DNA from: Gordonia otitidis NBRC 100426
GTDB lineage: Bacteria > Actinomycetota > Actinomycetes > Mycobacteriales > Mycobacteriaceae
Length of the DNA stretch: 61,846 nt
Assembly: GCF_000248075.1 (NCBI RefSeq)
Contig: NZ_BAFB01000206.1
Span: 1 to 61,846 of the forward strand
Direction: 5' to 3'
Positions 32,213-41,762 of the stretch are shown piece after piece. Each line of letters begins with the position of its first letter. Position 1 is the stretch's first letter. A program made the translations under genes and the position numbers. The notes beneath the pieces are model-generated. The model saw only the letters and a list, made by a program, of their open reading frames with translations, searched no databases and was not told the DNA's origin.

Positions 32213-34816
32213 TCAGAACTGGTTGCGGTTGGCGACTCGTTCAGCGCGTTGCCGAGCAAGGCTCGCCTGGTCGGCAGCCAACACCATGCGGGACTGCTTG
32301 ATTCGCTGCGGATCGCCGTAGGCGCGGTCGAGTGCTTCGAATCGGGCAGACCCGGTAGGCGGAATGTAGTAGCCGGTGGACAGATTGTTGTTCGCTGGCA
32401 GATTGAGCAGTTGCCGCAGTTCACGGCGCTGTGTTTCGGCAGCAGCTGTGTTCTTCGCTGACTTCTGCACGTCGATGGTGATTCCGCCGTTGCTGTCGGT
32501 GCGTACCGAGTAGGAGCGGCGAGGACCACGCCCCGACAACACTTTCCGGAGACGGTAGACGACGGCGCGGGTGTCCTGCAGATCGACCTTCGGTACCTCA
32601 CTGCGACGGCCGGCGGCATCGGAATCGTCGTCGGTGACACTCGGTTCGCGGCCCCACACGGTGGGTTCGAGTACCTGTTCACCGGCGATGGTGCGTGGCG
32701 GAGTAGTGACGGGCGCGTTCATCAGTTCACCTGCATAGGAGCGCTTGCGGACAGCGTCGACGAAGTCGGCGTTGCTGTCGTCGCGGCGGCGCATGATGGT
32801 GGCGTAGTCGACTCGGTCAGTCGCCGATAGTGGCGCGTCCAGCGACATCCCGCCCAGCGTGTCGTAGGTGGATTCCGGGCTGCGTTCGCGTGCTGGTGCG
32901 GCCGCAAACTTCATGGCGGTGGTCGCGGCGACGGCCTGCACGTGGGGGCATCGGTAGGTTGCTCGGTACTGTGCGCACGTGCACTTGAGGGTCGGCTTCT
33001 TGTCGGAGTTGAACACTGACATGTAACGCTGGTCGCGGTCGTTCCATAGCCGCACCTGCCCGCTGACCGTCGCTCCCGGGAACTTGGCCTGCACAGACGG
33101 CAACGCGAGCGTGGTGTCGGTGGCCAGGTCGGCGTCGATCGAGGCGCGTGTGGCGGTGACCAGAGAGCCTTGCACTTTCGTGCCGTCGAGTTCCATAGCG
33201 GAGCACACCTTGCGTTCCACCGGCTGCGCGACGCGTGTGTTCCGGGGGCGTGGCGGCAGTGTTGATCCGCCTTCGCGGAGCGCGGCACGGTATTGGGCGT
33301 TGAGTGCGGCGTTGCGTGCCTGGTATTCCTCGGAGGGGCCACCTTTTACCGGGCACCGGTGGGCGGTGTTCATCGACGCCCACTGCCCGCAGGTGGGGCA
33401 TTTGTGCTGTGTCGATGCGGCCGCAAGGTCGGCGGCGTTCTCGAACCGGTAGGCCTCGTCGATGGTGCCGGCGAGCCCCAGCTGGTTGAGGCGTCGGCCG
33501 ATCGCATCTGATCCGTCGGTGAGGTCAGCCCACTGCTGCGGTGAGACACGCATCATGAACGGTGTTGCTGGGCCGCGCATGGTGTCTTGCGGTGTGACTT
33601 TCAGGACACCTGTGTGTGGTGAGTAGTCAAGCGATTTGAAGCCGCTGAGGGTGCCGCCGCGGGCATCGAACTCTGCGCGCAGTTGCTGCTTTTCACGTTC
33701 AAGTGCGGTGCGCTGCTTGGCGATCTGCACTTCGCTGAGTGGTTCACCGCCGGCGATGTCGCGCATGGTGTCTCGTGCGGACTGGCGGAACGCTGCGACG
33801 TCGGAATAGATGACGGGGATGGCGCGCAGCTTCGTCAGGTGGTCGTGCAGTGCGTCGTCGGGCAGTTGCTCGAGCATCCGATACTTGTTGGCTTCGACGG
33901 ACCGGTCGAGTCGTTCGCTGCGTTTTTCGATGTCGCGGCGCTCGGCAACGAGGTCGTCGTTGTGGCATGCGGATGCGTCGTGCCCGAACTGGCCGCACTC
34001 TGTGCACTTGATGTAGCTGTTCTTGTTCTTGGGGTCGAGGAAGTTGCGGGACACGACGCCGGGTGCGTCGAAGGTGTTGCGGGAGGGGAGTTTCGCGAGA
34101 GCGTCGAGTCGGCGGCGTTCCATGACGGCCATGGCATTGCGGGCACGCCCGGACTGCCCGAGTTCGGCTTGGTCGCGCGCTGACATGCCTGCCATTGCAA
34201 GGCTCTCTTGCAGTGAGCGGGGGCGGGTGTCGGTTTCGTCGCCACGTGGCCCGGATCCGAGGTCGTCGCGGAACGAATCGTTCAGCGAGATCTGGGAGAA
34301 GTCACCGGGCTGTTCCATCAGCCGTTTCCACTCACGTTCGGCATCCTTCATGGAGATGCCGCGTGTACGCGCGTTCGTTTCGAGGAAGTTGCGTTTCGCT
34401 GGCTGTAGATGTTCGGTGATGGCGCCCATCCGCATCACTGCCGCCATATGGCGGGCTGTGTTCTCGCGGACAGTGCCCGAGACGGGGCGGCCGTGCCGGT
34501 CGCGGCCAGTCTTGAGGATTTCCACCTCTTCACGCAGACGGGTGACGATTCCGGTCTGCCCTGCTTTTCCGGTGTAGGGGCGGTACTTTTCGGCGTCGGT
34601 GAGTGTGGGGTCAGCTTCGACCTGAGCGATGAAGTGTTGGGCGAAGGCGATCTGATCTTCGGTGGAGTGCTCGGGCATACCTTCGAGGGCGTGGGTGTGC
34701 TCATGCAGCGCGGATTGGACTTCGGAGTCGTGTAGGAATCCGTCCCCGTTGGCGCGGTTGACCCTTTTCAGATATCCCATGACTGCGCTGCGCGCAGGGT
34801 TTTCACGGCAAATCAC
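32213..34816 (-). CDS. Zinc-knuckle and SWIM-domain protein
   Basis: An 867-residue protein with three probable zinc sites. A retroviral-type knuckle C-x2-C-x4-H-x4-C (CTECGQFGHDASAC) lies near residue 270. A C-x2-C-x9-H-x-C site (CPTCGQWASMNTAHRC) lies near 475. A SWIM motif C-x-C-x8-C-x-H (CTCAQYRATYRCPH) lies near 610. The rest is helical and charged. SWIM domains bind DNA or partner proteins, and zinc knuckles bind single-stranded nucleic acid. The GTG start at 34816 is chosen because GAGGGG lies 8 bases upstream; the later ATG at 34780 has no ribosome site. The leader has ACATCGAAGCC. It heads an operon near VWA and MoxR-like genes. Confidence 0.82.
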   Translation of the reverse strand: MICRENPARSAVMGYLKRVNRANGDGFLHDSEVQSALHEHTHALEGMPEHSTEDQIAFAQHFIAQVEADPTLTDAEKYRPYTGKAGQTGIVTRLREEVEILKTGRDRHGRPVSGTVRENTARHMAAVMRMGAITEHLQPAKRNFLETNARTRGISMKDAEREWKRLMEQPGDFSQISLNDSFRDDLGSGPRGDETDTRPRSLQESLAMAGMSARDQAELGQSGRARNAMAVMERRRLDALAKLPSRNTFDAPGVVSRNFLDPKNKNSYIKCTECGQFGHDASACHNDDLVAERRDIEKRSERLDRSVEANKYRMLEQLPDDALHDHLTKLRAIPVIYSDVAAFRQSARDTMRDIAGGEPLSEVQIAKQRTALEREKQQLRAEFDARGGTLSGFKSLDYSPHTGVLKVTPQDTMRGPATPFMMRVSPQQWADLTDGSDAIGRRLNQLGLAGTIDEAYRFENAADLAAASTQHKCPTCGQWASMNTAHRCPVKGGPSEEYQARNAALNAQYRAALREGGSTLPPRPRNTRVAQPVERKVCSAMELDGTKVQGSLVTATRASIDADLATDTTLALPSVQAKFPGATVSGQVRLWNDRDQRYMSVFNSDKKPTLKCTCAQYRATYRCPHVQAVAATTAMKFAAAPARERSPESTYDTLGGMSLDAPLSATDRVDYATIMRRRDDSNADFVDAVRKRSYAGELMNAPVTTPPRTIAGEQVLEPTVWGREPSVTDDDSDAAGRRSEVPKVDLQDTRAVVYRLRKVLSGRGPRRSYSVRTDSNGGITIDVQKSAKNTAAAETQRRELRQLLNLPANNNLSTGYYIPPTGSARFEALDRAYGDPQRIKQSRMVLAADQASLARQRAERVANRNQF

Positions 34817-34842
34817 GGATAATTCCCCTCACTAGCAGGTTT

Positions 34843-34868
34843 GGCTTCGATGTATGAGGCTGATTATG
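34843..34868 (-). promoter_or_regulatory. Promoter with ACATCGAAGCC leader element, SWIM gene
   Basis: Minus strand: TGCATAAT with -10 CATAAT (34868-34863), nine bases, then ACATCGAAGCC (34853-34843), then GAGGGG and GTG at 34816. This is the best -10 among the eight copies. Confidence 0.68.
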
Positions 34869-34930
34869 CACGCTGCGATGTGCAGCGAACTGTATTGTTT
34901 GAGCAGTGTTGTGCGGCTGAAACATTCGCG

Positions 34931-35962
34931 TTAGTCGCTGTCGCCGGCGCCGTTGGCGGTCGCCATTTGCTGGTCGGGTTGCCCGTCGATGTTGTCGGAG
35001 TTCGCGGTGTCGGCACGCGAACGTAGATAGGGGTTGGCGACCGGCGAATCTGACAGGTCAGCAAACACTCCGTCAAGCTGATAGGGGGGTCGTTCCTCGA
35101 GGGTGAGCACCCCGACAGTCACCAACGACTGCACATACTCGGGTTCGGAGTCGATGACTAGCTCCGGCATGTTCTCGCGGGTGGCGTACTCGATCAGTGA
35201 ACCGTCGGGCTGTTCGACGAGTCGGACCGCTGAAATGTAGGGCGCGACAGTCCACGGGGCATAGTTGCCGGTGTTGATGACCAGCGGTGTCGCCGCCCGC
35301 CACTCTGGGCGAATCATGGTGGCGGGCCGCACCTCGTCGTCGGCGAAGTCAACGATCGGTACTTCTGCTGGGATACCCAGCGGGAACCCACCGTCCGGGG
35401 AGGCGGACAGGGTGAGTTCTTCACGCTCGTAGTCGCTGAGTGTTTCCCATGTGCCGTCATCGACAGCGGCGGTGTTGATCGCCGACTGCAATTCCAGGCG
35501 AATAAGGTTCGCGTGCTGACTACGTAGCAGCGCCAAATCATAGAGCAGGTCCATCACCTGCTGCCTGCGGGTGAAGTCGGTTGTGTCGTCGGTGTCGTCG
35601 GTGTCGTACGGCATGGCCGCGGCCAGGTCTGTAGGCAGCAGATCCCCGAGGCCCGGCCCCGGCGCGGGTAACGGGTGTTCGGTGACGTCGAGGTTGTCGA
35701 TCTGCTCGGTGAGGGCGGCATACTCGTCGCCGATCAGGACGCACAGTAGGTCAGTGATCCGGTCGGCGTAGATACGTCGGTCGGTGCCCACCACTGTGAC
35801 GTCGTAGATGAAGGGGCGGGTGTTGCCAACGAGTGGCAGTACTCGACCGCCGTGACGTTTCCCGATGATGGTGATGGCGGCGTCGTCAGTGCAGACCGGC
35901 GGACAGCAGTGAGCGGGGTTCACCTCGTTGGCCTCTGCAGCGGTGATGACCCTGAATGCCAT
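34931..35962 (-). CDS. Hypothetical acidic protein between SWIM and VWA genes
   Basis: A 343-residue acidic protein starting at ATG 35962 (MAFRVITAAE), behind GAGGAGTGAGGG. An N-terminal region contains CCPPVC and a beta-rich HGGRVLPLVGNTRPFIYDV. A middle helical region (RRQQVMDLLYDLALLRSQH) and a C-terminal half with several YAPWTV/PYIS-type strands follow. No motif is recognised. It is bracketed by the SWIM and VWA genes in the same direction, so it may belong to the same complex (inference). Confidence 0.65.
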   Translation of the reverse strand: MAFRVITAAEANEVNPAHCCPPVCTDDAAITIIGKRHGGRVLPLVGNTRPFIYDVTVVGTDRRIYADRITDLLCVLIGDEYAALTEQIDNLDVTEHPLPAPGPGLGDLLPTDLAAAMPYDTDDTDDTTDFTRRQQVMDLLYDLALLRSQHANLIRLELQSAINTAAVDDGTWETLSDYEREELTLSASPDGGFPLGIPAEVPIVDFADDEVRPATMIRPEWRAATPLVINTGNYAPWTVAPYISAVRLVEQPDGSLIEYATRENMPELVIDSEPEYVQSLVTVGVLTLEERPPYQLDGVFADLSDSPVANPYLRSRADTANSDNIDGQPDQQMATANGAGDSD

Positions 35963-36084
35963 AGCTTCCCTCACTCCTCGATCCGGGCTCCGTGTCCCCG
36001 TTTGCCAGGGTTCCGATCTCGTTCGGGAGAGAGTACCGCGCGTGTTTTGCCCCGCCCCGTCGCAGAAAGTGTGCTGGTCAACGA

Positions 36085-37761
36085 CTATTCAGCTGTAGAT
36101 AGTCCAGCGAGGATCGCTCGGCTTATGTCGACGGCAGCACGCTGCGGCCCGTCTGGTTCGACGACGACGGCTGCGGTGGGCCGCACTGCACGGCCGGCCT
36201 GGTCACGCAGCACCCACACCACCTGAATGCCGTCACCAACGAAGTCGTCGACTGCGTCGCACACCTCGACGGGATCCGGTAGTAACCCGTCTGTGACGAC
36301 CGCGAGGACGCGATGGCCGTCGCAGCCGCGGATGGCGTCCAACGCCGAACGCATGGCGGTGACGGAACCCGCTGAACCCGCGTAGTTGTCTTCCACTACC
36401 GGCACGTCACCGGGTGCGGCGCCCGCCTCGATGATGGGGAATGCTTCGCCGGCGAACCCCCACACTGCGCATACGCCGCCCAGCTCGGCGACAGCATGCG
36501 CGGCCGCCCACCCGAGAGTGGCTGTGTGGTTGGCCCATCTCAGCATCGTTGCCGACGAGTCGATGACGAGTGCGAGCGCGAGACGTACTGCCAGGCGCGG
36601 ATGTGGCCGCAACGCCGTCCACGGCATCGCTGTCGGTGTTCGGCCTGCCGCGATCTGCGCGTTGCGGGCGATCAGCCGCCGCGTGTGCAGGCGTCCGGAC
36701 GGAAACGGCACCGGGGTGGGTGTCAGGTGTGGGCTGCGGTGGCCGGCGTCAGCGAGCTCGGCGAGGAAGGTGCTGCGGGCACGCATGTCGGCTTCGCCGG
36801 GCGCCCGGTATCGCACGCTGCGGTCTCCGGTTTCGGTTCCCCCAGCGTGCAGAGTTCGTTGTGCTGTGCCGGCGCGGTGTGGTTGGGCGGGGGGTTGCGC
36901 CTGGACGAGGGCCAGCATGTCGGCTGCTTGGGCGGTGGCATGAATGGTGGTGGCCGACAGGTTCTGTCGGCACTCGTGGGCGAGGTCTGACTGGCATGGA
37001 TGTGTGGCGAGGATGCGGTCGGCGGCGGTGAAACCACCATCGTGGTCTTCGGCGTCGTGCCAGCGTGCGGTCGGGAACGCTGACTGCATCAACGAGTTCC
37101 AGCGTTGAGCATGACTGATCCAGTCGGTCACCGACGGTGATGAGTGACCTCCCGGAGTGCCGAGTATCGCTTCACGCCACAATGCGACACAGTCGGGTAG
37201 AACTGCGCGGGCATGCTCCTTGACCATGTCGAGTGCTGCTGTGCCGGCGGAGCGCGGTAACACGGCGGAATCTATGCGCGGCAAAAGCTCCGTCAGCACG
37301 AACACGAAAAGGGTGTCCCCACAGTATTGTTCGACAGGCCACAGGGTGTTCGCGGCTGCCGCCGCCGGAGGGGTGTGCACGGGTGACTGTGCACGCATGC
37401 GCCATTCGGCAGCCACCGCCCGAAAGTGTTCGGCGATGACGACGTCTCGGCGACTGGTTGCGTTAGCTGCGAGATCGGCCGGGATACGGCCTGCTGCGGC
37501 GGCGATCGCCATGTATGCGGCCGCATAGAACTGGGGTGCTTGCAGTTGGCCCACATAGTCGGCGATGGGCGCGGACAGGGCTGTGCGTGTGAGTCGGAGG
37601 TGGTTGGCATCGATGACGACATCGCTGCCGGGATGCGGTCGTGCCGAGACGACGATTGCCGTGCTGTTCTGACTGCTGTCGTCGGCGAACCGTTCGGCCA
37701 GTTCTGCGACTGCGGCGGTGGCGGCCGTGTAGACGCCATCGCCATCTGAGCTGAGACTCAA
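36085..37761 (-). CDS. VWA-domain protein, CobT/MoxR-partner type
   Basis: A 558-residue protein. The C-terminal 180 residues form a von Willebrand A domain with the metal-site motif VIDSSAT near residue 400 (D-x-S-x-T instead of D-x-S-x-S) and the later VVTDGLL. The N-terminal 380 residues are helical and Ala-rich, as in the metal-chelatase/CoxE type partners of MoxR ATPases. The start is TTG at 37761, chosen for the AAGGAGG just upstream. It is divergent from the MoxR-like gene with only 57 bases between, so they probably share a control region. MoxR-VWA pairs act as chaperones for complex assembly. Confidence 0.82.
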   Translation of the reverse strand: MSLSSDGDGVYTAATAAVAELAERFADDSSQNSTAIVVSARPHPGSDVVIDANHLRLTRTALSAPIADYVGQLQAPQFYAAAYMAIAAAAGRIPADLAANATSRRDVVIAEHFRAVAAEWRMRAQSPVHTPPAAAAANTLWPVEQYCGDTLFVFVLTELLPRIDSAVLPRSAGTAALDMVKEHARAVLPDCVALWREAILGTPGGHSSPSVTDWISHAQRWNSLMQSAFPTARWHDAEDHDGGFTAADRILATHPCQSDLAHECRQNLSATTIHATAQAADMLALVQAQPPAQPHRAGTAQRTLHAGGTETGDRSVRYRAPGEADMRARSTFLAELADAGHRSPHLTPTPVPFPSGRLHTRRLIARNAQIAAGRTPTAMPWTALRPHPRLAVRLALALVIDSSATMLRWANHTATLGWAAAHAVAELGGVCAVWGFAGEAFPIIEAGAAPGDVPVVEDNYAGSAGSVTAMRSALDAIRGCDGHRVLAVVTDGLLPDPVEVCDAVDDFVGDGIQVVWVLRDQAGRAVRPTAAVVVEPDGPQRAAVDISRAILAGLSTAE

Positions 37762-37818
37762 ACGTCCTCCTTACCCTGTTCAGCGACGATAGTGCGACCG
37801 TTTTGGGAGAGGCCCGCC

Positions 37819-38991
37819 ATGCTGATGTTTGGGTTCGTTGTCGATACCGAGTTCGGTGATCCGGACGACACGACGGTTGTTGCCGCCACCAGCGGCGGAC
37901 TCATCCTGCAGCGCCAGCAAGGTGAGGTGAGTTACACGCGGCGCAGCGGCTGGAAGTTCGGGCGGTCAGAGCTTGACGAGATCGGAGCGCTGATCGAATC
38001 GAAGTATCAACGCACGCGCGACGAGTCGAAGGATGTGTGGGGTCCTGCCCTGGTCGACGTACCGGATCAGGCCGACCCGAAGGAATTGGTCTCCACGTTC
38101 GAACGGCGCATCCGATACCGGACTGTGCCGTTGGGTTCGGTGGATGAGTTTGTGCGTCGCAGTCTGCCGTCCCCGACGGCGCTGACGGGAGGCCACAGCG
38201 ATGATGTCGCCACCACCAACGGTGGCGTCTATCAGCCACGGACAGTTGGTAGCTTCCGCGACGTCGACGTCATCCGCAGTGCGGTGTGCGCGCACGCCCC
38301 GGTGTTGTTGCGTGGGCCGTACGGGTCGGGCAAGTCTGCTCTGGTCGCGGCGGCTCTCGGATCCGACGTCGTCAACATTCGTTGCTTCGAGGGCATCGGC
38401 CGTGAAGATGTCGTCGGAATGCACACTCCCACACCGGGAACACCTGGCGACTTCACGTGGGTTGATGGCCCGCTCCTGCGTGCCATGGTGCGTGGGGAAG
38501 CGTGCCATGTGGATGACGTCGGATGGATGGCTCCGGGCGTGCAAGCATTGTTTCTTCCGTTGGCCGACGACGCCCGCCAGCTGGAAGTGGTTGATCGGCC
38601 CGACCCGCTGGTGACGGCGGCGCCGGGATTCTCGTTGGTGTTCTCCGAGAACCCTGGGGTGGGGTGGGGGCTGATTGGGCCGTTGCACAACCGTCTGGCG
38701 TTCGTTGTGGATGTGCCGATCGACTACCGGATCGCCGCCCGTGCAGGTGTTCCGCCAGTCCTGATCTCGGTGGCGGAGAAGCGACAGGAACGGTCACGGC
38801 AGACTGACGACCACACAGTGTGGTTGCCGTCTATTCGAGAACTGTTGGCTGTCAGCAGCATTGAGGGCATGTTCGGGATGGAGTTCGCTGCGCAGGCGTT
38901 GCTCAGCAAATGCCCGAACGATCAGCGTGACCAGTTCAGTCAGGAACTGTCGGCATACGTCGACATTGCGGGATCGTTGCAAAGCAGCTGA
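37819..38991 (+). CDS. MoxR/CbbQ-like AAA ATPase
   Basis: A 390-residue protein. The N-terminal 130 residues are beta-rich and unusual. The ATPase core has Walker A GPYGSGKSAL near residue 170, VVNIRCFEGIGREDVVG, a Walker B-like CHVDDVGWMAPG (HVDDV where most have hhhDEh) and FSENPGVGWG as sensor 1. The ATG at 37819 follows GGAGAGG. MoxR ATPases remodel target complexes with VWA partners. The partner gene lies divergently upstream. A strong hairpin ends the transcript. Confidence 0.85.
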   Translation: MLMFGFVVDTEFGDPDDTTVVAATSGGLILQRQQGEVSYTRRSGWKFGRSELDEIGALIESKYQRTRDESKDVWGPALVDVPDQADPKELVSTFERRIRYRTVPLGSVDEFVRRSLPSPTALTGGHSDDVATTNGGVYQPRTVGSFRDVDVIRSAVCAHAPVLLRGPYGSGKSALVAAALGSDVVNIRCFEGIGREDVVGMHTPTPGTPGDFTWVDGPLLRAMVRGEACHVDDVGWMAPGVQALFLPLADDARQLEVVDRPDPLVTAAPGFSLVFSENPGVGWGLIGPLHNRLAFVVDVPIDYRIAARAGVPPVLISVAEKRQERSRQTDDHTVWLPSIRELLAVSSIEGMFGMEFAAQALLSKCPNDQRDQFSQELSAYVDIAGSLQSS

Positions 38992-39021
38992 CGTTCGGAG
39001 CCGGGAAAGAGGCGGCGGTGC

Positions 39022-39064
39022 CGCCTCCGGCCTGGTCTTGAGGACTAAGATCAGGCCGGAGGCG
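39022..39064 (+). terminator. Hairpin terminator after the MoxR-like gene
   Basis: An 18-pair stem (one G-T), arms CGCCTCCGGCCTG and CAGGCCGGAGGCG extended by TCTT/AAGA, loop GAGGACT. No U tract. Confidence 0.75.
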
Positions 39065-39298
39065 TCGCGGTCGACCGCGGTAGGCGTAGACGCACATCCC
39101 GCCCACTGCTGCGGTTCACCACCAACTGTCTACAGTGCGCATCCCGCCCATCGAGGCTACGCACCGTGGGTGGTGGCTGAACCGGTAGCGAAACTCTAAC
39201 CCACACGTTGTGCAGCGACGAACGACCCGAAAATCGTTTCAGAGGTGACTGATTCGGAAGAGCGCATACAGTCCCCTCTCCCGTGGCGTCGCCGTGAT
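39065..39298. other. Intergenic region between convergent genes
   Basis: No gene is seen. Two copies of CATCCCGCCCA lie 45 bases apart (within 39092-39105 and 39137-39150). Between and after them GTTCACCACC and GGTGGTGGCTGAAC form an imperfect inverted pair. The region lies between the ends of the MoxR-like and sbcC genes, so a promoter is not expected. A protein-binding site or decayed sequence is possible. Confidence 0.35.
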
Positions 39299-41617
39299 TT
39301 ATTCGGTGGTGGCGTCAACGAGTTCAGTCGTGCCCAGCGGGCTGCGCTGCAGATGGTGAACCACTGTCGCGTAGTCGAGGATCTCGCTGGTGTGTGAGAT
39401 CAGGATCGGGCTCGTGAACAGGCTGGCGATCGTGGCGACCACCTGTGCTCGACCTTCCTCGTCGAGATAGGTGGTCACCTCGTCTGCGATGATCTGGTCA
39501 GGCAGAGCGTCGCCGGTGATCTGCATGGAGATGCCGAGCCTGAACGCCAGGCCTGCACGCGCCTTCTCGCCACCCGACAACGACGACGTCTTACGGATGC
39601 GTCCGTCGGCGAGTTCGACACGCGGAACAAAATCGGAGTCGAGGTGGAAAGCCACATGTTCACCGCCGAACCGTTCCAGCAGTTCGGTTGCGGCAGCGGA
39701 GATTCCGGCGCAGAAGTCTGCGATCAGATCCTGCCGGTACGCCGACAGCACGCTGGCGGTGGTGTTAGCGACCTCGGCCTCGCGCACCGCTGACTGCTTG
39801 CGTGCCCATTGCGCGGCGGCTGTTTCGGCCGCCGAGTCAAGCTGCGTGCACCCCACCTTCGCCGCGTTGGCTGCCGATGCGGCGTCGGCAGCTTCGCGGG
39901 AGGCGTCGTCGAAGTCGACACGCAGCCGTGTTGCCTCGCTGATCGCGGCGTCGACCACGGCAGGGTCGGGGGCGTCGACGACGGCGGCACGCGCCGTGTC
40001 ATGACGTTCGGTGGCTTGGCGCACCGTCTGCCATGCCAGCGCGGCCGTCCGCAACGCTGCACGCTGCTCGGCGATGCGGCCAAGATCGGCGTCGACGTCG
40101 GCGAGCGCGTTCTTCACCAGATCGACAGCCGTGTCAGCGCAATCAGCAGGTTGCTGTAGGAGCTCGGTGCAGCGGGCCAACGCCTGATCGCGAGCGGCTG
40201 CGGCGCGGCGCGCTCGGCTCACCGACTGCTGATGTGCTGCAGTGAGCTTGTCGAGTTCGTCGACATATCCACGCAGCTGCGTCATCTGCTGTTCAATGCC
40301 GCTGATCTGTGTGCTTGTCGAGGAAGCGTTCTGGCGTGCCGTGGTGACCCGCTCGCCGGCCCGGTCTCGTTGGGTGGTGAGCGTCGCTATCAACGAATCA
40401 GGGTCGTCGAGCTGCTGCTGGCATGTCGGGCAGCATGCGTGTGCCCCGGCCAGCGCTGTGAGCGCCTTGTCGAGGTTGCTGACCTCGGCCTGCGCAGTGC
40501 TCACCTCAACATGCACCGAACGTAGCTGGTCCTGCGCAGCGAGATAGTCGGTGTCCAACTGTGCGAGTTGTTGCTGCAGCTGTTGACGGCGATCGGCACT
40601 GTTGTCGAGTTCACCTGCCGCAGAAGTCACGTCGGTATCGGCGGCGGCGACTTCCTTCTGCGTGTAGTAGACGGCGTTGCCCGCTTCGGCGAGCGCGGAC
40701 CGTCGAGCGGTGAGACTGTCTCGGTGACCGTCGAGTTCAGCGGAGTCGGAGGCGGTGTCGCAGTCGAGTAACTGCACCTCGTGATCAGCGTTGTCGGCGG
40801 CATCCTGCGCAGCCTGCAACGCCGCTTCGGCGGCGACAAGTTCCTCCCATGCCCGCTGCGCGTTGCGGGCTGTGTCACGCAACGCGGCGGCCGCACTGTC
40901 GGCGTGCTCCCAGTTGTCGCGGGCGCGGGCAGCGCGGGCAGCCGCCTGCTCGTGGGCGGCCAGAATCGGTCCGGCTTGCTCGTGTGCTGTGCGGGCGGCG
41001 TCCGCAGTCGATTCGACGTCGTCGAGTGATCCGGGTAGGGATTCGGCGACCGCACGCGCTTCGCTGGCCTTCTTTCTCGAACTGTCTCGCAGCTTGGTGA
41101 TGGCCCCGATACCCGTGTGCGCTTCGACGAGTTCCTGCACCACGCCAGGTGCTGCGGTGGTCAATGTGTCCACCTCGCCTTGCCGAATGAGGCTTGACCC
41201 CGCATAGGAGCGGTCCGACATGCCGATGATGGCGGTCACTTCCTTGGTGAGCGACGTCGGTGTCATCCCTTCGACTTCGGTGCCGTCGCGCCACAATTGA
41301 GCGGATGCCCGTTCGATGGGCTTGCCGTTACGGTTGCCGCGCCGCAGTTCTCGCCGCGTCCGATACACGGTTCCGTTGTGCTCCCACGTGTAGTCGGCGA
41401 CGACAGGATCGCGGTCGGCGGCACGGTCGTAGCGCAGGTCGAGCAAATCCTGGTCAGGTCCGGGGTTGCCGTACATGGCGAACAGCAGCCCAGCGAACAC
41501 CGAGGACTTTCCCGCCCCCGGACGTCCGGTGATGGCGTGGCAGGCGTCGACGCTGAAATCCATGTCGAGGGTGGCCACCGACCGGAAGTTCTCGAGATGA
41601 GCAGTCAGCAGACGCAT
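39299..41617 (-). CDS. sbcC: SbcC/Rad50-like SMC ATPase
   Basis: A 772-residue SMC-like protein. The N-terminal half-ATPase has Walker A GRPGAGKSS near residue 35 and the SbcC-type SSLIRQGEVDTL. Two long coiled coils flank a zinc hook CPTC near 395. The C-terminal half has the signature LSGGEKARAGLAFRL and Walker B IIADEVTTYLDEEG, then LISHTSE with the H-loop. It forms the ATP-gated half of the SbcCD (Rad50-Mre11) nuclease that opens blocked DNA ends and hairpins. The start is ATG 41617 (MRLLTAHLE) behind GGGAGG. It is shorter than E. coli SbcC. Its probable partner gene lies 2.2 kb away with the same upstream element. Confidence 0.93.
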   Translation of the reverse strand: MRLLTAHLENFRSVATLDMDFSVDACHAITGRPGAGKSSVFAGLLFAMYGNPGPDQDLLDLRYDRAADRDPVVADYTWEHNGTVYRTRRELRRGNRNGKPIERASAQLWRDGTEVEGMTPTSLTKEVTAIIGMSDRSYAGSSLIRQGEVDTLTTAAPGVVQELVEAHTGIGAITKLRDSSRKKASEARAVAESLPGSLDDVESTADAARTAHEQAGPILAAHEQAAARAARARDNWEHADSAAAALRDTARNAQRAWEELVAAEAALQAAQDAADNADHEVQLLDCDTASDSAELDGHRDSLTARRSALAEAGNAVYYTQKEVAAADTDVTSAAGELDNSADRRQQLQQQLAQLDTDYLAAQDQLRSVHVEVSTAQAEVSNLDKALTALAGAHACCPTCQQQLDDPDSLIATLTTQRDRAGERVTTARQNASSTSTQISGIEQQMTQLRGYVDELDKLTAAHQQSVSRARRAAAARDQALARCTELLQQPADCADTAVDLVKNALADVDADLGRIAEQRAALRTAALAWQTVRQATERHDTARAAVVDAPDPAVVDAAISEATRLRVDFDDASREAADAASAANAAKVGCTQLDSAAETAAAQWARKQSAVREAEVANTTASVLSAYRQDLIADFCAGISAAATELLERFGGEHVAFHLDSDFVPRVELADGRIRKTSSLSGGEKARAGLAFRLGISMQITGDALPDQIIADEVTTYLDEEGRAQVVATIASLFTSPILISHTSEILDYATVVHHLQRSPLGTTELVDATTE

Positions 41618-41640
41618 GGTGCGTCCTCCCAATCAGATTC

Positions 41641-41694
41641 GGCTTCGATGTGATGAAAACTCAGGCAATCACACCGATCTCATGAGGTGCGGCA
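41641..41694 (-). promoter_or_regulatory. Promoter region with both shared elements, sbcC
   Basis: Minus strand: TGCCGCACC (41694-41686), 17 bases after its CGCACC core a weak TTGCCT, then ACATCGAAGCC (41651-41641), then the ribosome site and start at 41617. Confidence 0.6.
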
Positions 41695-41762
41695 CTCGCG
41701 CGCGCGGTGTGCGCGGTTGGCGAGCCGGGTGCGACAACAGCGCGACCGCACCCGGCTTGCGG

